Source: Tetrahymena thermophila SB210
Lineage: Eukaryota > Ciliophora > Oligohymenophorea > Hymenostomatida > Tetrahymenidae
NCBI RefSeq assembly: GCF_000189635.1
Contig: NW_002476534.1
Location: forward strand, 1-64,000
Reading direction: 5' to 3'
Length of the DNA: 64,000 nt
In this document: piece after piece, positions 33,101-42,700 of the stretch
Numbering within the stretch: position 1 is the first letter of the stretch
Layout of the letters: the number at the start of each line of letters is the position of its first letter
The notes under the pieces: generated by a model
What the model was told of the DNA's origin: nothing
What the model saw: the letters and a program-made list of their open reading frames with translations, nothing else
The model's database searches: none
Program-made: the position numbers and the translations under genes

Positions 33101-33869
33101 AAATACAAATAGCTTAACTAATTAAATTTTGATGATAAAACGACATAGTTAATTAAACACAGCTAAAAGTGGTAACAATGGTATTCACAGTATAACCTAT
33201 TAAAGAGCTAGGCAGTCAGTTTAGCTGCTGGAAAATACACTAACAAATTTAATGTAAAATGTAAGAGCAAGAAATTCATCGAAAGCTAAAAGTTAGAATG
33301 AAGTTGAAGGTGTGTTAATTTAATAATTTTTAAGCCAACAACTACAACAAATCAAAGGTTTTTAAGAAAATTTTTGTATTGACATTGAAACAGATACATT
33401 AAAGGAATTTAAAGTTTATTATCCTAAGCATAATTTTTCTTAAATTTTGGAGAAACTAAAATAATCTTAATTGATTTAATAATAGAAAACAAAGGACCAA
33501 TAATATGTTAGCAAGAAATTTTTGAAAAAACCAACAAACAAAACAAATCCACTTAAAAAAGAAGAAATACCCTAAAATAAAGATTTTAATCGTAAAAGCA
33601 AAGCAAAAAGTATTTCCGATCAGTTTGAATAACATTAAATAAAAATTGATATTTCTAAGAACTAAAAAGCCACCAAAAGCAACTAGGTAATTACATCTTG
33701 CAACGAAAAAGTAAACAATGGATAAGACTGTAACATGACTAATCTATCAATTACATAAAATACTAGTTAATACAATTATTTTGAAGAAACTTCCAAAGAT
33801 ATAATGCAAATTAATAATTTAGAACTATAATCTAATAAGAGATAAAAATATTATGATCTTAGAGAGTGA
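30114..33869 (+). CDS. Potassium channel with cyclic-nucleotide-binding domain and zinc knuckle
   Basis: A six-helix voltage-gated-type K+ channel of the large ciliate family related to CNG/HCN/EAG channels. One intron (31228-31545) gives 1145 residues. S1-S6 occupy roughly residues 135-375, with the selectivity filter TVGYGD near 336 and S6 ending AYSINQVG, where the intron falls. The C-linker (ELRKNMNTIN, YLDFYWREEY) and the CNB domain (about 480-566, with GQSFGEISFF in the phosphate-binding position) follow. Next is a CCHC-like knuckle (CYACGKETHSIGECP, near 597) that I recall from other ciliate channels. The remaining ~530 residues are a low-complexity Asn/Gln/Ser-rich tail. The S4 segment carries few basic residues, so strong voltage sensing is doubtful. 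The arginine that contacts cyclic nucleotide in classic CNB domains is not clear, so ligand binding is uncertain. The frame stays open to TGA. Confidence 0.92.
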
Positions 33870-34296
33870 TTTATTTAAAATATTTTACCAAATTTTTCTA
33901 TGTGGATTAAATTATGTGCACTAAATATAAAAAAATATCTTATAAAGTAAATCAAAAATTACTTTTAAAAAATTTATTTGAACCAAAAAATCAAATAAAA
34001 TGTTTAAAATTATTTAATTAACTAAATTATTTAATCAATAGAAACACTTTAAAAATTCTTAATTTTAAATTTGAAATAAAAAATATTGGAATTAAAAAAT
34101 AAATATATCTTAATTCAAAATTTTTGAAATTTTTTTTAATTAATTTAATAATACTTAACATGATTTATGGAATATATTAAAAATTTAAGAAATTTTGTTT
34201 ATTGAAAAAAAAAATTTAAATAAATTAAATTAGTATGAAAGAGAGTTAAAAACTTTTTAACTACTAAAAAGTAATTAGTTCAAAAATAAATTATTT
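33870..34296. other. Convergent intergenic spacer
   Basis: A 427 bp AT-rich region between the 3' end of the channel gene (+) and the predicted 3' end of the LRR gene (-). No coding frame or structured element is seen. Confidence 0.5.
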
Positions 34297-35136
34297 TCAC
34301 AACTAAATATTTTAAATTTTTTATTAGTCTTTAATATATTTTTTAATTAAGCTATCTTATTGCATTTCCATTTCCCCTTTTATATTATTTATATAAGATT
34401 AACTTTTAGAATTTAGCAAAGTTAAGAATATTACGAGAGTGATAGTTTTAGATACCTAAGTTTAGAGCATTTTATTAATTAATCGATTAGATATAAAGAG
34501 GATTTAGTAGTAACATTATTTCTACTGTTTAATTTATTAATTTTTTTAATTGAATATTAATAAAAATTAAAAATTACGAAAGGTATAGAGTTAATTGATT
34601 TAATCTATTCAATACTGATACTCCATTACCTACATTAATCACACCTTCATCTCCTAATTAATTTAAACTTAAAACTGTAGTAATTATAAAACTTAAAAAA
34701 TATTTACGATAGATAGAGCTTTAAAGATTGAAGGCCTTTGCAGTTTTATAACTCAGTTAATAGATATTTTGCTCCTTCAGGTCCAATTTAATTCCAACTA
34801 CAAAACAAAATTCAATTATAAGTATCTTTGCTATAAATGTTTTTTATTACTCTAAAAAGATTACCAAAGATTTTAGATTAAAATATTTTGAAATTTCTTT
34901 TCCCAAATTTTCAGCTCCGAAAGGTCCAATTGATTTTTCTCTTTGTAAATTTAAAATACTGAATAAAATTATAATTTTAAATAAAAAAATTACACATAGC
35001 TAAATTCAATCTCAGTTACTTGCGAAAAATCTTCTAGTTCCTTTTTATTACAGAAAAAAGTAAATTTAGCTTATAAAAAATAAATTTGTAATTAATCTAC
35101 TTTTATATCGTTTTCTATTTTATTTTATTCGCTCAT
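34297..35136 (-). CDS. Small leucine-rich-repeat protein with repeat-sized exons
   Basis: I rebuilt this gene from six short exons (209 codons, 208 residues). Introns at 34403-34434, 34525-34577, 34668-34707, 34798-34850 and 34959-34993 are 32-53 nt long. The product carries ribonuclease-inhibitor-type LRRs in the style common in ciliates: SIGPFGAENLGKEI, WNQIGPEGAKYLLTEL, LNQLGDEGVINVGNGV and NNVTTKSSLYLIDQL, each followed by a block such as LQSLKLYLS. Every intron is in phase 2 and falls at the same place in the repeat, just after LxLS. Exons 3, 4 and 5 are each exactly 90 nt, one 30-residue repeat. The N-terminal ~47 residues are not LRR. The last exon (34297-34402) is the least certain. 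Function is unknown; LRRs usually bind proteins. Nothing suggests a signal peptide. Confidence 0.72.
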
Positions 35137-35839
35137 ATATTTCTCTAAATGTATTCCTAAAAATCAATTTATCTAGAAAATTAAAATAAAAAAATAACAA
35201 ACAAAGAAATTACTTTTTATTTCGAGATATTAAATTATTATCCTTAAACAGCTCTGTCTCTCATTTTGATTATGCTAAATTCAATTTATAAAATAAATTA
35301 ATTGAAAAAATGAGCAGTATTAACGAGAACATATTTTTAACTAAGATTGACTGACAAATAATTTTTGAGATACAAAATCAAATAGTTTTTTAAAATAAAT
35401 AAGCATTATATAAAATATATACTGTAAATGCTCATTAATTAAGGCATTCCCTAAGTATCTTTTTTGCCCAAAAAAAAGTGCCTTAAAAAACATGCCATAA
35501 TCAATGCCTTAATTAAAATATACCATAATTAATGAGCATTTACAGTATATGACTTAAAACAGATAGGGAATACATAAACAGTAAAACATCAAATATATAT
35601 TTTTATTGAATAAGTTAACTTTTTCTTATTTTTTCATATATTATTTTATACTTTTCTCAATTTTTATTGAATATTTTGGATATATCCATTCTTGAGTTAA
35701 TACTAGTATCAATTTAATGAATAAAAGAATTATTTAGAGTAGCAATAACATAATATTAAAATATATAATATAAAACATTGATTAAACACTTTAAAATTTT
35801 ACAATAATTTTCTTGCTCATAAATATAATAAGTCATGCA
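35137..35839. other. Intergenic spacer holding a palindromic element
   Basis: A 703 bp non-coding spacer between the LRR gene's 5' end and the B-box gene's 3' end, both on the minus strand. Apart from the inverted-repeat element listed separately, it is featureless AT-rich sequence and must contain the LRR gene promoter. Confidence 0.55.
35417..35550. repeat. Nested inverted-repeat (MITE-like) element
   Basis: Two perfect 25-bp arms in inverted orientation, 35417-35441 and 35526-35550 (outer bases ATATACTGTAAATGCTC), bound a 134 bp element. Inside them a second pair of inverted 14-mers (35435-35448 and 35503-35516, core AAGGCATT/AATGCCTT) overlaps the left arm. The right side differs from the left by an insertion of about 16 nt between these two blocks. 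The ends are flanked by TATA, compatible with insertion at TA as in Tc1/mariner-type elements. No coding capacity is present. It may be a non-autonomous transposon copy, a retained internal eliminated sequence, or a cruciform-forming regulatory element. Confidence 0.7.
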
Positions 35840-37297
35840 TCAAGAGTGATCTACTGATGAAGATATTTTATATATTTTAATTGGTTTGCCTGAATTAATT
35901 ATCATTAATCTCCAATTTGTGCCATTTGAACAGTTAAACTTATAGTTCATTAATTTGACTCCACCTCTTTCATCAGCACTTTACATTATGAAAACATTTT
36001 ATGCTATACATATCTTTATTTTTATAGTATTTTTAAGATTTTTTACATGCAGCCACTCTTATCCATGCATGTAAAATTCTCCTTGCATATCATTGGAACC
36101 TCTTACAACACAGTAGTATAAATTTTAAGGCAGTTCATCTATAAATTCTTCTTTCACAATAGAAAAACGTATTTTATTATTTGCATAATCACCTTCTATT
36201 TTGATTTCTAACTCATAGAATGAATTTTTTCTTAGATTATCGCTTACACAAATAGTATAAGCAGTATTAGAGTCTTTCTCAAAAGAAAGAAGAGTACCCT
36301 TGTCTCCTACTTTGAAAAACTCAGAGGAATCTTTGTAAGGAGCAGCATGAAAATTTATTGTATTTGCAAGAAGAGTTTATGATGGAATAGAATTTATTAA
36401 TTTAAGTATTTCGTTTTAGATTCTATCGAACTCATGAGGCAAAAATATCAACTCTTAATTTTATTTAATCTGCATAAATGTGTTGCTCAGCAAGTGCAAA
36501 TCTTCATCGTTTGGCTTCTCTAATGAAAACTCCTTTATTTTATGGTTTAATTCTATTCCGTTTATCTTTTTATCACTATAATCTTTTAAATGTTGTTTTA
36601 AACCTCCCAATTTGTACATCTTGGCTGCTTACTGATTTATTTTAGCTATTTCTGTTTCTTTTGATAAATTTACATTTTTTGTCCTCTCTTTGATAATATT
36701 TTATATATCTTGAAAGTTTTTAGCAGCTTATTGCTTAAGATTTTCTACTTTCTGCTCTAAGTTGTTATAAGATCCTTGTTAAGATTTTTTAATAAATTTT
36801 CTGATATCTTTGCAAACAGACTAAGTTGGCCAGTTGTCCATAAACACACCATTCTTATCTGATTCATCTATTTCTTTAAGTTGCACAGAATGCTTTACAT
36901 GCTCTGCATGGGAAGAAAAAATGCATTATAAGCACAATAATCTGCTTTAATACTCACAATTATGGGCAAAGCAAATACCAACAATAGGATTTTATTCATG
37001 CTCCTAGCATTTTAAATTCAGATTTGCTAGCTAAATCTTACTACTTGCATTCTATTAATTATTATTTTAGTCATTTACTGCATTTACTGGTTATTATTAA
37101 TTCTATTATGGTGGTATTTATTACTGATGATTCTGCTATTAACCTGCCTAAGCAGCATTACTTTAATTAGGATTGTGCTAATTTTATAATTATCCATTTA
37201 CTGCATTCTGTATTACATTCTGTACTTACTATGGTATTTATTAAATTCCATTTTATTAACCAGATGGTTGTTATGCTTTATTCTATTAGTTGCTCAT
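35840..37297 (-). CDS. B-box zinc-finger protein with Gln/Asn-rich N-terminus
   Basis: A single-exon gene of 485 residues. Residues 1-90 are dominated by Gln and Asn, mostly written as TAA and TAG. A B-box-type zinc-binding module follows at about 97-137: Cys97, His100, Cys109, His112, Cys114, Cys122, Cys125, His130 and His133 have the spacing of such fingers (CQEH...CIFSSHAEHVKH). Residues 160-260 are helical and charged, probably a coiled coil, giving the B-box plus coiled-coil layout of TRIM-like proteins, but no RING finger precedes it. The C-terminal ~200 residues look like a beta-rich domain I cannot name. B-boxes mediate self-assembly or protein binding, and E3 activity cannot be claimed without a RING. 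The TGA stop is clean. Confidence 0.8.
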
Positions 37298-38495
37298 TTC
37301 TTACTAAAATATACTTGAAATATAAATAAATATAATTACTTTAAGATATCTTTCTAAATATTATTTGCTTTTGTGTTAAATAAAGAATCATAATATTTTC
37401 AATTAATTTATACAATCCAATTCATGGTTAGTAATAAATCTTATTCATCAAATTGAAACCACACAAAATTGAATAATAAATAAAAAACATTTATAGTCTT
37501 TAAATATTCATTCATTCAGTTTGTTATTTATTTTATTTTAACAACAATCATTTTTATTCATTTAATTAATATTATTTATTTGATTATTTTTTAGTTACAT
37601 TAAGAATAATATATTTTTATTTTCTTTCACCTGATTAATCTTCTATATTAATGAATAATATATCAAATTTAAAAATAATTAAATCATAAATTTGATTAAT
37701 ACATTTGCAAAATTAAAAATACATAGTGAGGTGAGTACCTAAAAATTTTGGAGCTAAAACCAGGATCAGGCTTAAAAAAAGTACTACTACTACAGTTTCT
37801 TCTAAAATATTAAAATTTAATGGCAACTAGTCAAAAAATTAGTTGAAACATAATGAATAGAAATTTAGAATATTATTTAAACTTAATTCTTTAACATAAT
37901 TTAAAAATAACTATAAAAGTTTGTAGGTAAAACGTAATATAATAAAGCCATTCATATCCTCTTGACTAAAGTATTTAAATTAAAACAATAACGAGGTTTG
38001 TAAAGCTTATTTTTATGATAGTAATTTAATTCATTATTAAAGAATGAATATTCATTTTAAAATTAAACTTTTTTTGAATATATTTTTACGATTAATAAAA
38101 TAATTCATAATTTTATTAATTACTAAATCTATAAAATTAATCAAAAAAGGATTGGTTAGAAATATTTGTATTTGAAATATATTTAATTTTTTAATTTGAA
38201 AAAAAATGTTGCTGTTATAAAAAAAAACATAAAAATAATTTTATTATTGAATTATTTTTTAGTTTAGTTATCAATATTTTGATAAAGTTATTTAGTAATA
38301 ATTAAAGAACTATTAATATAAAGTTTTTTAAAGGGTATATGTGCATATGTATATATATTCTTAATATGTTAAGATTTTTTAAGTTATATTTTAAATAGAT
38401 GTATTTACTTTTGATTTATTTACTTAATCTTGAAATTTATAGACAGATGAAGATTTCAAAATAGTTTGCAACAACATTAATATAAATTTTATAAT
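37298..38495. other. Intergenic spacer
   Basis: About 1.2 kb between two minus-strand genes, holding the B-box gene promoter. Mostly AT-rich with no supported gene. The one stretch that stands out is the relatively GC-rich patch at 37725-37803, listed separately. Confidence 0.5.
37725..37803. other. GC-richer island, possible small RNA or orphan exon
   Basis: About 80 bp that are markedly less AT-rich than the surroundings, including GTGAGGTGAGTACCT and CCAGGATCAGGCTT. On the minus strand a GT..AG-bounded segment could encode a short peptide containing KPDPGF, faintly like the PG-rich repeats of the upstream neighbour. On either strand it could equally be a structured RNA. No tRNA box B, C/D box pair or snRNA motif is convincing. 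Confidence 0.2.
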
Positions 38496-39098
38496 TCACC
38501 TTTTTGCATAAGATTTATGTGAAAACACAAAAAAATCATTCTAATTTAATTAAGGTAGCTCTTTTACTTTAGAAAAATTAGATTGACTTCTAATGAAAGG
38601 AACTTGTTTGCGTGGCTTTATCATTTCAATTTTTGGGTCATAAGAGCCTGGCCCCACTCTATTTTTTAGTAAATTTTTGTTGTTATCTTTTAATTAAATA
38701 ACAAGACCATCTCCTATGTCTTGATATCCACTTGAGATATTTCCACTAGGTATGGATGGGACAGCATTTACTTTAAAAGATGATTAAGTGTTGCTATAGT
38801 TAAGCTTTTAAATAGTTGGATTTATGTTGAATTTTTCAAAGTATTCTTTTCTGTTTAGGAATTAAGATTTGAAATTATAAGAACCTGGGCCTACTTTAAC
38901 ATCATTTTAATTTTTAAGTTTTCTAAATCTCATCTCTCTTGGGAAAGGAACAGTTTAGTCTTGCCCTCCATAATTAGGATGAGAGTATTTTAAAATACTT
39001 GAATATCTTTAGTCGTTTCCTAGATAGAATCCAGGTCCAGGGTTATAATTTTCAAAGAAAATGCTCCCTTATTCTCTTGGAGTTCTAGAAAATTTCAT
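38496..39098 (-). CDS. Sperm-tail PG-rich repeat (STPGR) protein
   Basis: A 200-residue open frame with three copies of the short repeat found in axonemal and ciliary microtubule proteins: PGPGFY at residues 20-25, GPGSYN at 70-75 and GPGSYD at 149-154, each followed by basic residues and an aromatic. Proteins with these repeats line the lumen of axonemal doublet microtubules or associate with the ciliary cytoskeleton, which fits a ciliate; the exact location here is inferred. The frame has no intron and ends in TGA. The start is uncertain: the ATG used overlaps the end of an upstream open frame (39100-39525), so additional 5' exons may be spliced to it. Confidence 0.8.
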
Positions 39099-39294
39099 CA
39101 AAAATATTATTATAAATTATCGTTTTTATTATTGAAAATTGTTTTTTATAAAGTTTAATCCTATTATTACTGAAATTCTAAAAATAATTAAAATGATTGA
39201 TTAATTGATTGAATGAAGCAGATTATAATTTTTTTTGATTACATTAGCATAAGATATTTATAAATATTTATCTTTTATTTATATATTTATGTAC

Positions 39295-39525
39295 TTTAGA
39301 ATAGAGCAATAAATAATTTTTGCAGCATCTAACAAAAGTTCTACTCTAGCATTTTTTGTAGCTTAATTAGATGATATTTAATATAGATTTTTTACTTCTA
39401 AAGAAATAATAATAAGAATTAATTTATTTTCTAATTAAAATCTTGGTTTGTTGATCAGAATTTAAGTGTTATAATAATTCTTAAAGAATTAGTCTTTCTT
39501 TATTAGTTAGCTTTGTTTCTTGCAT
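39295..39525 (-). CDS. Candidate short exons, possibly 5' exons of the STPGR gene
   Basis: Two coding-like segments join in frame if a 34 nt GT..AG intron (39362-39395) is removed: 39396-39525, beginning MQETKLTNKERLILQELL, and 39295-39361, reading KNARVELLLDAAKIIY. Both have the Gln (TAA), Ala and Lys codon pattern and helix periodicity of real Tetrahymena coding sequence, and the junction restores one helical protein. After 39295 the frame stays open to a TGA at 39098-39100 that overlaps the STPGR start codon, so this is either a small separate gene or, more likely, the first exons of the STPGR gene joined by an unresolved intron. No homology is recognised. Confidence 0.4.
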
Positions 39526-39707
39526 TTTTATTTGAAATCTTTCACAAAAATTGAAATATTAAAAGGAAATTAGACATATTAAATTTCAGACTGATTTGAT
39601 ATCAAAGACACATTATATTTAATAAAACATAAAAATTTAACAAAATACAAATATTCTATACAATACCATCAAAAGATATAAAGTTTGAACAATTAAACTT
39701 AAATTCA

Positions 39708-42700
39708 ATGGAAGACGATATCAGTGATTCAGACAGAGCTTAATAGTAAGCTTAAAATAAAAATAAAAAATAGGTTGGTAAAAGCTATGAGGGTAACAAA
39801 GGTTAAAAGAATAATAATAGTAATAATAATAACAACAATCGCCAACAAAATCAAAATAAACAAGGCCACTAAGGTGGAAATAAATTGTAAAAATATGATA
39901 AAAATCCCTAGATTTAGGAATAATAGATTTCTTCTTAAGATTCTGAAACAGAAAAAATCAAAAACACTAAGGTTACCAATGAAAAAAATCCTGTTGAAAA
40001 GAAACAAGTTTAGCAGACTCAGAGATAGCAAGTAGAAAATTCCAGCGAGTCCATAGATAATCAATAATAGAATTAAAAAGGAGAAAAGAAAGAGAATAAG
40101 CAAAACTTTAAAAAAGAAGCTAAAGATGAGGGGGAAAGCTAACAATAGAATTAAAATAAAGAGAAAAAAGATGGAAAACCTTAGGGAATATGTAGGTTAT
40201 ATAAAGCTGGTAAATGTTTTTATGGTGATAAATGCAAATTTCGTCATGGAAAAGTTAAAGTAGGTCTTGAAAAACTATGTAAGCTCTTTTTAGATTAGGG
40301 AAAATGCAAATATGATAAAAAATGTCATTTTGTGCACATGGCTATGGAAGAGTGGGAATAAAAGTATCGCTATAGCAAAAATCCCAACGAATAGCAGGAT
40401 GAAAGCAATAATAAGAATATCAGCAGTAGTGGTGATGATGATGATGTTTCTGATGAAGAGAAGGAAAAGTTTGAATACAAAAGTAAGATGCAAATTAAAA
40501 AAGAAAAAGCAGAGCGCTTAGCTCAAGAGCACAAAGCCCATAAAGAATTTGTAGCTAATATTGACAAGAACTCAACTAAGAAAAATGTTACTTTCGTAAA
40601 TAATTAGCCTGTTTAAGTTAAAGATACAAAAGTTCCAGGAGTAGAATACTTTGATCCTGATGACTTTGATAAGGATCTTAAAATGATGTAACAAGCCTCT
40701 CAGGCTTCTAATGAAGTAGAAGCAGAAAAGAAAGAAAAGCCTTGGTTCGATATGGAAATGATAGAAGCTTTGAAACAGAAAAAAGAAGTTTAAAATCCTC
40801 GTAAATTTAAATCCTGGATAGACTACTCTAGGACAGAGCAAGGCAAGTTAACAGCTGAGTTGAATAATAGATTATTATTTAAAAACGACTATGCCGGTTT
40901 TGTGAAATCTTTAAACGATACATACTCAAGAGACCTTGGGCAAATCATGAGATAGTATATGAGTTCCTTCAAATGGATTTAAAAAAATCACATGTTTGAA
41001 ATCTTTTTCACTCCAACATGCAAAAAAGAGAATCTTCCTATTAATTTTGATTTAATTGAAGGCTACTTCCGTTTACGCATAGCATTGGATGTGAAGGGAG
41101 CTGGTGCTAACACTTAATATCAAATACTTAATACAAGTATCCCTGGAGAAATCACAGATTAGCTAGATGATCTTTTAAATAACATCCATTAATCTTAAGG
41201 AAAAAGCATCTTCAGAACTCTTAAATATTTTGATAATAACATGGAGAAAGTATTTGTTGGCGCTTATGATTTGATAAAGCTATAAAAAGATAGAGAAGAA
41301 GAGGAAGAAAGATTAAAAAAAGAAGAAGAAGAAAAATAGAAATTACGAGAATAGAAGAAATTGGAAGAAGGAGACGACTAAGAAAATAATGGAGAAGGGG
41401 AAGATGATAATGAAGATGAAGGCGAAGAAGGAGATTATTATGAAGGGGAGGACTATGATGAAGAAGAAGAAGATCCTTACTTTAATTAAAATGTAAGTTT
41501 TATTATTATAAATTTTTAAAGGTGTAAATAGATTTTTTTTCAGGTTAAATAAGGAAATTCTTTCCTTAAAATTAAAAATTTTTTCAAATTAGAAAGTAAG
41601 TTTTACATTAAAATTTATTAATTTCATTAGTTGTTGGTAATTTATAGATTTGAAAAATGTTAACTAATGTAATAAATTGCAAAGGATACCATTCTAAATC
41701 CATAACTGTAGAAATTTTTACAACTCAGATCATATTTTTAAATAATAAAATTAGAAAGAAAATTTTTTTACTATTTCAACTATCTAATGTTAGTATTTTC
41801 ACTATATCATACAAATTCTATTGAATAAAAAACAATTTTGTTACTCTGCATTAATGAAAGCTAATTAAAAAATTTTTAGGTAAAAGAAATTAAATTTAGA
41901 TTTTTACTCGTTTAATTAACTTTACTTTAAAATATATTTGAAATCTCAAAAATTTCGAAGCTTCTCAAATTTTCTATCTTATCTTTTACTAGTATTCAAT
42001 CAAAAAAAACAGCATAAAATTATTCGAAATGAAATAGATAAAAGTCAGAATACTCTCTATAAGGAGACATTTTAAAATAATTTTCTTAATTTTTTATGAA
42101 TAAAAATGAAAGTATAAGACATTATAAATAATATTTAGTAATCTCAACTAAAAAAAAATTTTATCAATTACTAAAAACCTTATTTGTTTCTATAGTCTTG
42201 CTAAAAAAAATGCCTTTAAATAAATTTAAATTTTAGGTTATCTTTTAGATATGTAATATACATTAAAATAAATAAAAAATTGAGTAAGAAGAAATGAACC
42301 AATTTTTTATACAATTTAAAACCAATTTATTAACCAAAAGAATAAGATTGACTAATTGTCTGTTTGGTTTGTTAGTTGGTTGTTTGGCTTGCTAATTAAT
42401 TAATAGCCTATCGAATTCAGTTCAAAAAGCAAATTTCTGGTTAATAATATATCTAAAAACACTTAAAATAGACACAAAAATTTGATTAGAAGAAATCAAT
42501 TTGACTAGAAGATTAAATGCTGGCTGCTCATGTTTTATATGCAAATAAGATTAGCGCTGTCCATAATTTAGTTTTTAATTCCACATTTTTAGTAAGATTA
42601 ATGCTGGACTAATTTTTTCCATAGAAACTAACATACTTAATTTGATTTAAAAAGATAATCATACATTTATCAAATTACAAAGTTTCATATTTTGGTTATA

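Noticed and set aside
36032..36064. 33-nt intron in the B-box gene
   Set aside because: The segment begins GTA and ends AAG in the coding strand but is in frame and open; splicing is not needed and total length is consistent without it.
39729..40145. Hydrophobic minus-strand open frame
   Set aside because: It is the antisense of the Lys/Gln/Asn-rich N-terminus of the CCCH-CHY gene; T-rich antisense always looks like membrane helices.
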